Positions 7,901 through 16,376 of a DNA stretch of 64,000 nt are shown here, piece by piece (position 1 is the first letter of the stretch; every line of letters begins with the position of its first letter). The DNA lies in NCBI RefSeq assembly GCF_040120695.1, contig NZ_JBEEAC010000003.1:186001-250000 (forward strand), given 5' to 3'. The notes beneath the pieces were generated by a model. That model was given only the letters and a program-made list of their open reading frames with translations, was not told the DNA's origin and did not search any database. A program made the position numbers and the translations under genes. The stretch comes from Plantactinospora sp040120695 (GTDB lineage: Bacteria; Actinomycetota; Actinomycetes; Mycobacteriales; Micromonosporaceae).

Positions 7901-10900
7901 CTCGGTCTGGTACGTGCCGTCCGGCTGCAGCGACCTGGTCGTCACCGCGTTGGCGCCGTTGTTCCGGATGAGGTAGCTGAATTCCGCGGTGGGAGTGTCG
8001 GTGGCCGGGTTCCGGTCCGGCCCCCACATCTTCGTCACCCGACCCAGCGGGTCGTACTGCGACACGGTCCGCCGCCCGTTCGGGTCGGTGACGACCAGGT
8101 CCTCACCCCACGCCGGCTCCAGCGTGGTGCTGGTGACGTGCCCGAGCGGGTTGGTGGTGGTCGCCGCGGTCACCGGCCCGCCGGTGGCCGGCGTGAAGGT
8201 CATGGCGGTGCGAGCGCCCTTCACGTCGATCGTCTCGATCTGGCGGCCGTGCGCGTCGTAGCTGGCGCGCATGGTGGTGACGTACGTCGGCGCCCCGTTG
8301 ACCCAGCCGGAGAGCTCCTCCTTCCGGGTGACGTCGCCACGGGTCGGCGTGGCGCCGAGGGTGTTGCTGCCGTCGTAGTAGTACCGCTCGTCGCTGATCA
8401 GGTCCGCCGGGTACGACGGGGTCCGATCACAGCTCACCCCGACGGTTTCGACCCGGACCGGCAGGTCCTTCAGCCAGGCGGCCTCGTTGTCGACGTAGGT
8501 GTAGCGGGTGCAGGTGTCGTCGTTCGGGTCGGCCAGGTCGTTGAGGTCGGCCGTCTGGGTCAGCCGCCCGGTCCGCACGTCGTAGACGTTGTCCGACCCG
8601 GAGTTCTGCCAGCCGCCGGAACCGGTCGTCTCGGCCTGCCGGACCTTCGCCTCCTCCAGCTTGAACGCCTTGGTGGTGCCCCAGCTCCGGGTCCGGCTGG
8701 CGGTCGGATCGGAGACCCACGGATCGGTGATCGACCGCTCCTGGACCGTCCCGTCCTGGTTGTAGGTGATGCTCTCCCGTTCCGTCCCGGCCAGCGGGTC
8801 GGAGTCCCGCCAGGTGGTGTTCGTGGAGTCCTTCACGAACACTTCCTTGGTGCCACCCGAGTCGGTCTTGTCCCCGTCCATACCCCGGAAGAAGAGCGCC
8901 TCGGTGACCGTCCTCACCTCGTCGGCCGTGCCCTTGGTCATCCGGACCTTGCCGTAGCCGCGCCACTGCGACCACGTCTTGCGCTCGGTGGGAACCAGAC
9001 CGTCCTCCTCGTCGTGCCGCCACGCCGGGGTGGTGAGGTAGTCGATCTTCGTCACCTCCGGCTCCAGCCCGGTGGTCCGGTCGGACTCGGTGACCTGGGT
9101 GACGATGTACTTGTGGAACCAGTCCTCCCGTTCCTTGAACTCACCCTCCGGCGTCCAGCGCAGCGGATGACACCGCATGGCGTTCGAGTCCGGCGTCGGC
9201 AGGTTGTCCGGCCCCGAACACTCACCCGGGGAGTACTCGACGGCGACCTCACCCCCGGAGTCGAGCTGGACCTTCACCACCCGGAACCAGTTCATCGGCG
9301 GGATGTAGTCGTTGCCGTCCACCCGGTTGTTGAGCCGGGTTCCGGTGAAGGCGACCTCGGGGTCGCTGTCCGTGCCGCCGACGTGCCCGGAGTGCTTGAT
9401 TCCGTCGAGCCAGAGCCCCGCCCGGGTACCGTCGCCGGGGCTGGGGTAGCTGTGCCTCAGCGTCCACGACTCGACGTCGGCGAAGGCGGACCCCCGCCGG
9501 ATCTGGCTGGTGACCTTGGCCAGGCGCTTCTGGGTCCAGAACGTCGGCGAGTGCTTGTTGGTGCACTTGGTGCTGCTCGTACACGCCTGGTCCCACGGCA
9601 CGTCCGGCCAGTTCGCCGGCTGCGACGAGGTGCAGGTCGTGCCCGGAATGCACCGGTCGGCGGGGGTGAGCACGACCCGACCCGTCGGCGGCGTCACGAC
9701 GGTTTCGTCGCTGACCCGGTGCCCGTAGTCGATCCGGGCCAGCCAACCACCCCGGTCATACGCCGAAACCTTCGACGCCGACATATTACGACCGTAGAAA
9801 TTCGACTCCCGCTCGTAGTACAAACTCATCGCATTGCCATGCACATCCACCACGAAATCGAGATTCCACCGCCACGCCTGCGCGCAATGCGACGCGTCGA
9901 ACGTCGACTTGTAACACGGCTCCCCCTTCTGGTTGCCATACACCGGCAACGTCCAGGTGGAATTCGTCACCTCCGAACCCGGAATCTTGTGCTTACCGAA
10001 AAAGTACTGCGTACCATCCTGCGTCGTGATCCGCCAGTACTCACCGTCATAATCCCCGTTCGGAGCATCAAACAACCGCTCCACCCGAGAACCATCGTCA
10101 ACCCTCGGCCGCCACTTCCCGGTCTCGTCGTCGAGGATCAGCTCGCCGCCCTTGCCGTTGAGTGAGAAGACCGCGTTGTCGGTCGCCCAGCACATGTCAC
10201 CGGTCTTGTGCCCACTGTTGTTCCCACCAGCGGTGTCCGTACCACAACTGGTGTACCGCCGCTCGATATGACCGCCGGGACTGAAGTCGAAGCCTTCGCC
10301 GACCCAGGACGGCTGGTTGTTCGTCGCGGAAGTCCGCCCGTCCACGCCGCCGCTGGAGTACGACAACTCCAGTTCCGGCTCGGGACCGCCGACCGCCGGC
10401 GGCGCGTCCAGCGGGTACCGCCAACCGAAGTCGCCGGAGGAGGTTCCCACCGTCCACATCGACGACGGCGCCATCGGCGACGCCTTGAAGTCACCCGCGC
10501 CGGACGAGGCCGCCGCGACCACCGCGTACAACCCCGCGTCGGTCGGCCGTGCGGCGCTCGACAGCGTCCCCGGTGCGGTCACCTCGGCGCTCAACCGGCC
10601 CGACCCGTTGTTACGAGTCGCCACCGGCGTACCCACACACTCCGGCCGCTCCGGCGTCGTCACCGCACACGCCGGCAACTTCACCAACCGCAACCGAACC
10701 GCCCAGTCCGCCCCGAACGCATCCCGGAAACCCGAGTAATCCACCTCCAACGACACCCGGCCGTCCCGCGCCACACCATCAGCCCGCCGCACATCCAACA
10801 ACAGACCGTCCAGGTACCGATCCTTCAACTCGACCCGAACCCGAGCGGGGGTGGCCGAGGCCGTTTCGGCGGCGGTGGACGCCCCGGCGGGCGCGGTGCC

Positions 10901-11311
10901 GGCGGCGCTGACCCGGACCGGCAGGGTGCCGGCAGACGCCCTGCCGCTCTGCTGCGCGGTGCCGTTCCGTTGCTCGGCGCCGCTCTGTCGCGCGGTGCCG
11001 AGGGTGATCTCGGTGGCCCCCGGCTTCGGCCAGGTCACCGCCGGGGTGCCGCGCAGGGCCCGCTCCTCGGCCGGGTCGGGGCCGGGCTCCGGTACCGTCA
11101 CGCCCCGGCCGGGTACCGACTGCTCGCCGGCGGTCTTCCAATAGTCCGGTGCCGGCCTGGCGGACGCGGGCACCGCGTCGGCCAACGTCGCGACCAGCAC
11201 CAGACTCATCGCCGGCACGACCAGGTGACGGGTGGCCGTCAGCCATCGGGGTCGGATCCGTTGTCTCCCTGGCCCCGCCCGGTATCGGGTCGGTTTTCGA
11301 TCACGGTCCAT
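4955..11311 (-). CDS. Full-length secreted RHS/YD-repeat protein
   Basis: About 2,118 residues. The start at 11311 is chosen because GGAGG sits 4 nt upstream and a signal peptide follows at once (Arg-rich n-region, hydrophobic core VVPAMSLVLVATLADAV, cleavage near PASA). Domains in order: Ala/Thr-rich region to about 290; beta-rich module starting GDFGWRYPL near 292; YD repeats from about 1000 to 1700 (YGYDLRGRMI, YSYEYGTHRL); RHS core ending in the DPDG signature near 1840; Lys/Arg-rich helical stretch about 1850-1935; hydrophobic Gly/Ala segment about 1993-2016; and a variable tip to the end. It is paralogous to the RHS gene at the left edge. RHS proteins present or deliver a C-terminal effector; I recognise no toxin fold in this tip and see no obvious immunity gene. 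Confidence 0.92.
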   Translation of the reverse strand: MDRDRKPTRYRAGPGRQRIRPRWLTATRHLVVPAMSLVLVATLADAVPASARPAPDYWKTAGEQSVPGRGVTVPEPGPDPAEERALRGTPAVTWPKPGATEITLGTARQSGAEQRNGTAQQSGRASAGTLPVRVSAAGTAPAGASTAAETASATPARVRVELKDRYLDGLLLDVRRADGVARDGRVSLEVDYSGFRDAFGADWAVRLRLVKLPACAVTTPERPECVGTPVATRNNGSGRLSAEVTAPGTLSSAARPTDAGLYAVVAAASSGAGDFKASPMAPSSMWTVGTSSGDFGWRYPLDAPPAVGGPEPELELSYSSGGVDGRTSATNNQPSWVGEGFDFSPGGHIERRYTSCGTDTAGGNNSGHKTGDMCWATDNAVFSLNGKGGELILDDETGKWRPRVDDGSRVERLFDAPNGDYDGEYWRITTQDGTQYFFGKHKIPGSEVTNSTWTLPVYGNQKGEPCYKSTFDASHCAQAWRWNLDFVVDVHGNAMSLYYERESNFYGRNMSASKVSAYDRGGWLARIDYGHRVSDETVVTPPTGRVVLTPADRCIPGTTCTSSQPANWPDVPWDQACTSSTKCTNKHSPTFWTQKRLAKVTSQIRRGSAFADVESWTLRHSYPSPGDGTRAGLWLDGIKHSGHVGGTDSDPEVAFTGTRLNNRVDGNDYIPPMNWFRVVKVQLDSGGEVAVEYSPGECSGPDNLPTPDSNAMRCHPLRWTPEGEFKEREDWFHKYIVTQVTESDRTTGLEPEVTKIDYLTTPAWRHDEEDGLVPTERKTWSQWRGYGKVRMTKGTADEVRTVTEALFFRGMDGDKTDSGGTKEVFVKDSTNTTWRDSDPLAGTERESITYNQDGTVQERSITDPWVSDPTASRTRSWGTTKAFKLEEAKVRQAETTGSGGWQNSGSDNVYDVRTGRLTQTADLNDLADPNDDTCTRYTYVDNEAAWLKDLPVRVETVGVSCDRTPSYPADLISDERYYYDGSNTLGATPTRGDVTRKEELSGWVNGAPTYVTTMRASYDAHGRQIETIDVKGARTAMTFTPATGGPVTAATTTNPLGHVTSTTLEPAWGEDLVVTDPNGRRTVSQYDPLGRVTKMWGPDRNPATDTPTAEFSYLIRNNGANAVTTRSLQPDGTYQTEYELYDGFMRPRQTQEPAPGGGRIVTDTVHNSRGLEVRENGPYYNDAPPGPDVLIVDEQLLPAQTQTVYDHADRPVAEIFKVGGVERWRTTHTYGHNRHDIDPPDGETPTTRITDVDGHLLELRQYHGNSPTGAYDSTRYTYTKRGQLASVTDPAGNVWRYGYDLRGRMIRSEDPDRGVTELTYNDAGEKIGSRDARGVNLAFAYDALGRMTAVHEGSLSGPKRAAWTFDVLPDGTPARGEQTATTRYVNGNAYTTAVAGYDAAGRPTGTKYTIPASEGALAGTYQFTNTYHTDGEIASLGSPAAGGLPAEQVTIGYNRDGLPSSLRGQSSYVTGASYTPYGELAQVTMSAGGKWVRSSYSYEYGTHRLNRAIVERETGPSRLVDLTYSHDAAGNLTRLVDTADPDTGGGPETQCFRHDYLRRLAEAWTPESGNCATAPSAAGLGGPAAYWHAWTYDKTGNRLSESRTDKAGTTKSTYSYPAAGQAQPHTVRSVTTTGPNGTRTDSYGYDAIGNTTSRTRDGKTLNLSWDAEGHLAGTTGAETSGYVYDVDGERLIRRDSSGTTLYLGTTELHLSPNGAVTGTRYYEFAGRTVAVRTSADNKLHWLGLDHHGTPEVAIDATTQQVHRRRHTPFGEVRGINPDYWPGQKSFVGGVKDQATGLVQLGVRGYDPSLGRFISIDPVIDYTDPQQMNGYAYANNSPTTYSDPDGKWGFITRVIKKTVTRAVVHKVVRHVTNLVRVPVTIVKNEVKRRVTQLRKIHKKIVRKVKKIHKKVVKIKKRIRTAAKKVARSVGKKVRKGLDGVRRAAKHVGATVARGARAVQAAVERTNKALAQAAMSTGRWVNKNITENPVWKAAKMGLSAAALVGCAICGGIAAGMTAVDMLSHLAAGNGHEAAFEAFGLVTFGLGRAAAAGARSANGARQAAGELAENAPNRAARIAETDRLVKHADDAAEGIDGFDGGLLAKDVFSATGFPWWEDKKG
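5150..6670 (-). repeat. Inverted homology arm 2 (RHS core and C-terminus)
   Basis: Partner of 3-1540 in the opposite orientation. Blocks such as VIKKTVTR, HVTNLVRVPVTIVKN and the RHS core are almost the same in both arms at the protein level, and long DNA stretches match. Limits are approximate. Confidence 0.75.
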
Positions 11312-11501
11312 GATGCCTCCTGTTTCCGGGGTGCCCCGGTCGGGTCGGGCAGTCGGCAGGTCGATCGACCTGCCTCCATGCCCCGAGCGGAGACATCGTG
11401 GCGGGCGGAGCGCACACGAACCGCACAGAAGGAACCGCCGCCGGTGGCGTGGACCGGCGGCGGCCGTGGGCGGAACGAACGGGCGGGCGAGTCGGGGCGG
11501 T

Positions 11502-12362
11502 TCAGGACGCGAAACGCTGGGTGAACCGGTTGCGCAGCGTGGTGCTGCCGGCCAGGCTCGGGCACGCCCATTCCGGTTGCACACCCCAGCTGTAGGCGAC
11601 GTCGAAGACCGGGGCCGGTACCAGGCTGTCCCACCGGGCGAAGATCTGGGTCATCTCGGATCCGGTGGGCAGCCGCCACTTGCGGTTGTCCGTCGGGATA
11701 CTCGAGCAGGTCTGGCCGAACGCCTGGTATACCGGCACGATCGCGGCGAGCGGAATGCCGTTGGCGAGCGTATCCTCCACCGCCTGGTCGATCAGCCCGT
11801 ACTCGCAGCTCTCGCCGATCCGGCACGGGTACGGGTCCAGTCCGATCAGGTCCACTCCGGACAGCGCGGGTGCCAGTTCGGGCGGCGCGGACTCGCCGTC
11901 TCCGCCGCCGGAGACGACGAACGACTTCTGCGCGCCTCCCGTCCGGGTACGGATGTAGTTGGCCCGCTTGCTGATCAGCGCGAGTAGCGTGGGGCACGAG
12001 CTGAAGTCCGGCTCGTCCCAGAGGTACCAGCCGAACACCTTTGGGTTCCCGGCCAACTCGTCGACGATCGCGTTGAACTCGGCATCCGTGTACTCGGAGG
12101 TGCACTGGGAGATGTCCCCGCCCACCCAGATGAGGGCCCGGTGACCGGCCGGCAACGCGTCGACGTCCTCCGGGTACGGCCCCAGGTCCCAGATGTTGAA
12201 GCCGACGTTGCGGGGCGCCGAGGCGAAGTCGACGTTGTTGGTGTAGTGCAGGGAGGTGGTGGCCAGTGGTTCGACCTCGGCAGCCACGGCCGGTGCCGTA
12301 CTGCCCGACCCCGCCGCCATCACGAGTGCTGCCAGCAGCGCTGTGGTCCTTCTCCCGCGCAT
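11502..12362 (-). CDS. Secreted TIM-barrel glycoside hydrolase-like protein
   Basis: 286 residues with a classic signal peptide (MRGRRTTALLAALVMAAG, cleavage near residue 28). Blocks that look like glycosidase barrel strands are GFNIWDLGPYP, ALIWVGG, VFGWYLWDEPD near residues 105-115 (the Glu a candidate acid/base), LIGLDPYPC near 172-180, and a C-terminal Trp-containing strand (VAYSWGVQPEW). I cannot assign a GH family. GGGAGGGGAG lies about 5 nt before the ATG at 12362. It lies upstream of the RHS gene on the same strand, separated by about 190 bp, so co-expression is possible but not shown. Confidence 0.7.
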   Translation of the reverse strand: MRGRRTTALLAALVMAAGSGSTAPAVAAEVEPLATTSLHYTNNVDFASAPRNVGFNIWDLGPYPEDVDALPAGHRALIWVGGDISQCTSEYTDAEFNAIVDELAGNPKVFGWYLWDEPDFSSCPTLLALISKRANYIRTRTGGAQKSFVVSGGGDGESAPPELAPALSGVDLIGLDPYPCRIGESCEYGLIDQAVEDTLANGIPLAAIVPVYQAFGQTCSSIPTDNRKWRLPTGSEMTQIFARWDSLVPAPVFDVAYSWGVQPEWACPSLAGSTTLRNRFTQRFAS

Positions 12363-12598
12363 CTGCGCTCCCCTCCCGGCATTGCCGCCGGTCGCTCGTT
12401 GTCGATCGGACGGTGGTGTGGCGCAACCAGGCTAGAGATCGAGGCGTACAGAATCCGCACACGTCCGCGGACGCCGCCGCCCCGGACGGCGCGGTGCCTG
12501 GGAACCCTGCCCCGCGTCATGTGATAAAGCGGCATCGACGCTTTCGGTAATGTCCTGGACCGGCACCCGCGTGCACCATGACACCGGAAGGGGTTGCG

Positions 12599-15394
12599 GT
12601 GGAATTTCGGCTGCTGGGTCCGGTGGAGGTGGTGAGCCACGGCCGGGTGCTCAAACTCGGCGGTGCAAAGCGCGCGGCCCTGGCCGCGGCCCTGCTGCTC
12701 CAGGCGAACCGTGTGGTCCCGCTCGGCCAACTTGCCGAGGCGCTGTGGGCGGCACCTCCGCGTGCCATGGAGTCCAACCTGCGTACCTACGTCGCCGGTC
12801 TGCGCACCACGTTCCTCGACGCCGGTGAGGACGGGGCCCGCCTCGCCACCGACCAGCGGGGGTACCGCCTGGAGGTCCGCCCCGGCGAGCTGGACCTGGA
12901 CACGTTCGAGGCGCTCGCCGCCGAGGGGGACCAGGCGCTGGCCCGGGCCGACACCCCGACCGCGGTGCGGCGGCTGCGGGCCGCGCTCGACCTGTGGCGC
13001 GGGCCCGCGCTCGCGGGGCTGGTCGGCGGACCCTACCTGGGGATGGAGGCTGATCGGCTGGACCAGCGCCGGTTGCAGGTCGTCCGGCGGTGGGCCGACG
13101 CCGCCCTGGCCGAGCGCTGTCACGAGCAGGTGGCGACCGAACTCGACCCACTGGTGCGGGCCTATCCGATGTGGGAGGGGCTGTGGGGCCAGCTGATGCT
13201 CGCCCTGTACCGGTGCGGCCGGCGGGCGGCGGCGCTGGCGGCGTACCGGGAGGCGTACCAGGTCCTCACCCGCGAGTTGGGCGTGCTGCCGGGCCAGGCG
13301 TTACAGGAGTTGCACCAGCGGATCCTCGCCGCCGACCCCGACCTCGACCCACCACCGTCGGACACGCCGGTGCGGACCGCCCTGCCGAGGCCACGACAGC
13401 TGCCGGCGGACATCGCCACCTTCGCCGGCCGTACCGAGCAGCTCCGCGCGCTCGACGCGTTACTGGGCGCATCCGGCGGGGACCGGCCGGAGGCGGTGGT
13501 GATCGCCGTCCTGACCGGCGCGCCCGGGGTCGGCAAGACCAGCCTGGCGGTGCACTGGGCCCACCGGGTGGCCGAGCGGTTCCCCGACGGACAGTTGTAC
13601 GTGAACCTGCGGGGCTTCGACCCCGGCGGCGTGGTGGTGTCGCCGTACGACGCGGTCCGCGGGTTCCTCGACGCGCTGGGTCTGTCGCCGCAGCAGATCC
13701 CGGCGAACCCCGATGCCCAGGCCGCGCTCTACCGCAGCCTGCTCGCCGAGCGACGGATGTTGATGGTGCTGGACAATGCCCGCAGCGCCGAGCAGGTCCG
13801 TCCGCTGCTTCCCGGCGCACCGGGCTGTCTGGCCGTGGTGACCAGCCGTAACCAGCTCGCCGGCCTGGTCGCGGCCGACGGTGCCGATCTGCTGACGGTG
13901 GACCTGCCCAGCCCGGCCGAGGCGCGCCGGATGCTCGTCGACCGGCTCGGCGACGAACGGGCGGCCAGGGAGCCGGCCGCGGTCGACGACATCATCGCCG
14001 GCTGCGACCGGTTACCGCTCGCCCTGGCGATCGTCGCCGCCCGGGCCGCCAGCCACCCCGGCTTCCCGCTCGCCGCCGTCGCCGCCGAACTGCACACCGC
14101 CCGGGGCGGACTGGACCCGTTCGCCGGCGACGATCCCGCCACCGACGTGCGGGCGGTCTTCTCCTGGTCCTACGGCGCGCTGCCGGCTCCGGCGGCCCGG
14201 GTGTTCCGGCTGCTCGGCCTGCACTTCGGAGCGGACATCGCCGAATCGGCCGCGGCGAGCCTCGCCGCACTGCCGGTGGAGCAGGTACGTCCACTGCTGA
14301 AAGTACTGACCAAGGCCCATCTGCTCACCGAGCGCGTTCCCGGTCGGTACGCCTTCCACGACCTGCTGCGCGCCTACGCCGCCGAACTCGTCGACAGCGT
14401 GGACCCGGCGGTGGACCGGAGCGCGGCGCTGCTCCGGTTGCTCGGCTGCTACCTGCACAGCGCGCACACGGCCGCGTTGCTGCTGGACCCCGCCCGGGAG
14501 CCGATCGGGCTGCCCCCGTTGCCGCCGGGCGTCACGGTCGAACGGTTCACCGACGGCCCGCAGGCGGTCGCCTGGTTCACCGCGGAGCATCGGGCGCTGC
14601 TCGCCGCCATCCGGTGGATAGCCGATCATGGCCTCGACGACCAGGCCGTGCCGATGGCCTGGGTGCTGACGGACTTCTTCCACCGGCAGGGGCACTGGAC
14701 GGACTGGGTCACCGGCCAGCAGGTCGCCCTGGACGCCGCGCGGCGACTCGGGGACCGGGCCGGGCAGGGGTGGGCGCACCGCGTCCTCGGGCACGCGTAC
14801 GTCCTGCTCGGACGGCCACAGGACGCGCTCTGCCAGTTCGAACACGCCCTCGAGCAGTACCGGGCGCTCGCCGACCACGTCGGGCAGGGCACCTCCCACC
14901 TCGGCCTGGGCGGGCTGCTGGAGCAGGACGGCCGGTACCGGGAAGCGTTGCACCAGTGCCAACGGGCGCTCATCCACTTCAGCCAGGCGAACGATCGGAT
15001 CGGGCGGGCCCGGGCCCTCAACGCCGTCGGCTGGTGCCACGCACTGCTCGGCGACCACCAGCAGGCACTCACGCACTGCCGCGCGGCGCTCGCCATCCAG
15101 CGCGCACTCGGCGACCGGCGGGGCATGGCGACCAGCCTGGACAGCATCGGCTACCTGCACCATCAGTTCGGTGAGCACGCCGCTGCCGTCGACTGCTACC
15201 AGGAGGCCGTCGAGCTGTTCCGGGAGGAGGGGGACCGGTACTACGAGGCCGACGTGCTGCACCACCTCGGCGACACCCACCTGGCCCGGGGTGACCGTAC
15301 GGCGGCCAACGAGGTCTGGCGACGAGCCCTGGACATCCTCGACGAACTCGGCCATGCCGGCGCGATCACGGTTCGGAAGAAGCTCGACGCCTGA
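12599..15394 (+). CDS. AfsR/SARP-family regulator with NB-ARC and TPR domains
   Basis: 931 residues. Residues 1-95 form the OmpR-like winged helix (MEFRLLGPVEVV at the start), about 95-245 the bacterial transcriptional activator (BTAD) domain, about 265-500 an NB-ARC/STAND ATPase with Walker A TGAPGVGKTSL near 304 and Walker B-like MLMVLDNA, and about 680-920 TPR repeats. This is the large AfsR architecture: a nucleotide switch controlling a DNA-binding activator of secondary metabolism or development. I prefer the GTG at 12599 because GGAAGGGG precedes it by 6 nt and the family starts with this motif; an ATG at 12578 in frame would add seven residues. No biosynthetic cluster is adjacent, so its target lies elsewhere. 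Confidence 0.93.
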   Translation: MEFRLLGPVEVVSHGRVLKLGGAKRAALAAALLLQANRVVPLGQLAEALWAAPPRAMESNLRTYVAGLRTTFLDAGEDGARLATDQRGYRLEVRPGELDLDTFEALAAEGDQALARADTPTAVRRLRAALDLWRGPALAGLVGGPYLGMEADRLDQRRLQVVRRWADAALAERCHEQVATELDPLVRAYPMWEGLWGQLMLALYRCGRRAAALAAYREAYQVLTRELGVLPGQALQELHQRILAADPDLDPPPSDTPVRTALPRPRQLPADIATFAGRTEQLRALDALLGASGGDRPEAVVIAVLTGAPGVGKTSLAVHWAHRVAERFPDGQLYVNLRGFDPGGVVVSPYDAVRGFLDALGLSPQQIPANPDAQAALYRSLLAERRMLMVLDNARSAEQVRPLLPGAPGCLAVVTSRNQLAGLVAADGADLLTVDLPSPAEARRMLVDRLGDERAAREPAAVDDIIAGCDRLPLALAIVAARAASHPGFPLAAVAAELHTARGGLDPFAGDDPATDVRAVFSWSYGALPAPAARVFRLLGLHFGADIAESAAASLAALPVEQVRPLLKVLTKAHLLTERVPGRYAFHDLLRAYAAELVDSVDPAVDRSAALLRLLGCYLHSAHTAALLLDPAREPIGLPPLPPGVTVERFTDGPQAVAWFTAEHRALLAAIRWIADHGLDDQAVPMAWVLTDFFHRQGHWTDWVTGQQVALDAARRLGDRAGQGWAHRVLGHAYVLLGRPQDALCQFEHALEQYRALADHVGQGTSHLGLGGLLEQDGRYREALHQCQRALIHFSQANDRIGRARALNAVGWCHALLGDHQQALTHCRAALAIQRALGDRRGMATSLDSIGYLHHQFGEHAAAVDCYQEAVELFREEGDRYYEADVLHHLGDTHLARGDRTAANEVWRRALDILDELGHAGAITVRKKLDA

Positions 15395-15446
15395 CCTCGG
15401 TTGCCGCGCAGGCCAGGGCAGCTCCGCACGCGCCGTGGGTGGCCGG

Positions 15447-16271
15447 TCAGGACGTGCGGGCGGCGGCCCGCAGGGCGGATTCGACGATGCCGGCGTACCC
15501 GGCGTGGCCGGCCCGGTTCGGGTGGTACGACTCGCCGAGCGGGTTGGACGTACCGTTGATCCACTCGACGTCGTCGCAGACCGCGTGCCCGGTGAACGGA
15601 CCCCGGGCGTCGACGAAGGCGAAGCCGTGCGCGGCGGCCCGGGCGGCGATGGTGGTCGCCAGCAGGTTCGCCGCGGCGTTGAGTTCGGCCTGCTCGCCGG
15701 GGGAGATCCGGGCGATGATGTTGCACTCCTCGCCGTTGAAGAGCCGCGGGTAGCCGACCACCGCGACCCGGGCGTTCGGGGCCAGGCCGCGGATCCGGGA
15801 GTAGAGCTGGTCGAGCCGGCCGGGCAGGGTGTTCCGGATGGTCTTCTCGGCGTTGTCGATCTGGGACCAGCAGGTGGTGGGCCAGGGCAGCGCGCACTGC
15901 ACGATCACCGATGCCCAGCCGATGTCGTTGCCGCCGGCCTGGACCGTGACGTAGCTCGTGGCCGGGTTGAGGCTGCCGAGCTGTCCGCTGAGCACGCTGA
16001 GGGTGGTGGCTCCGGAGCAGGCGGCGAAGGTGAGCGTGGCACCGAGCCGGGCCGCGTCGAGCACCGGGTAGGCGTGCCGGGAGCGCTGGCAGGAGCCGCT
16101 GTCCGGGTAGTACTCCCGGGTGCCGGTGCCGGAGGCGTACGAGTCGCCGACCGCGGTGTAGGTGGTCGCCGCCGCGTGTGCGGGTGTGGCGGCCAGGCCG
16201 ATGGTGAGGATGCTGACGAGTGGGACGGCGATGGCGGTCAGCCGGGGGACCAGGCGACGAGGCAGCGGCAT
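15447..16271 (-). CDS. Secreted SGNH/GDSL-family lipase or esterase
   Basis: 274 residues. Residues 1-33 are a signal peptide (AHA cleavage). The family blocks are present: GDSYASG with nucleophile Ser44, GGND with Asn115, and SYHPN with catalytic His250. Six cysteines (61, 85, 126, 134, 183, 232) could form three disulfides, as in secreted Streptomyces SGNH lipases. GGAGG sits 5 nt before the ATG. It converges on the SARP gene across about 50 bp and is followed upstream by the propeller lipoprotein on the same strand, with about 105 bp between them. The substrate is an acyl or acetyl ester of unknown identity. Confidence 0.9.
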   Translation of the reverse strand: MPLPRRLVPRLTAIAVPLVSILTIGLAATPAHAAATTYTAVGDSYASGTGTREYYPDSGSCQRSRHAYPVLDAARLGATLTFAACSGATTLSVLSGQLGSLNPATSYVTVQAGGNDIGWASVIVQCALPWPTTCWSQIDNAEKTIRNTLPGRLDQLYSRIRGLAPNARVAVVGYPRLFNGEECNIIARISPGEQAELNAAANLLATTIAARAAAHGFAFVDARGPFTGHAVCDDVEWINGTSNPLGESYHPNRAGHAGYAGIVESALRAAARTS

Positions 16272-16376
16272 GTTGGCCTCCTGACATAGGCAAATGTTGA
16301 TGTCAGGCTGGCAGATACCTGCGTCGTGCGGAAGTAGTTGCGTAGGTTTCTTTCCCTCCGGCCGGTGTCGGGCGGG

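Noticed and set aside
6302..10165. Plus-strand open frame of about 1,290 codons across the RHS gene
   Set aside because: It is the GC-rich shadow of the minus-strand RHS gene: very Arg/Pro/Val-rich, no domains, and no ribosome site.
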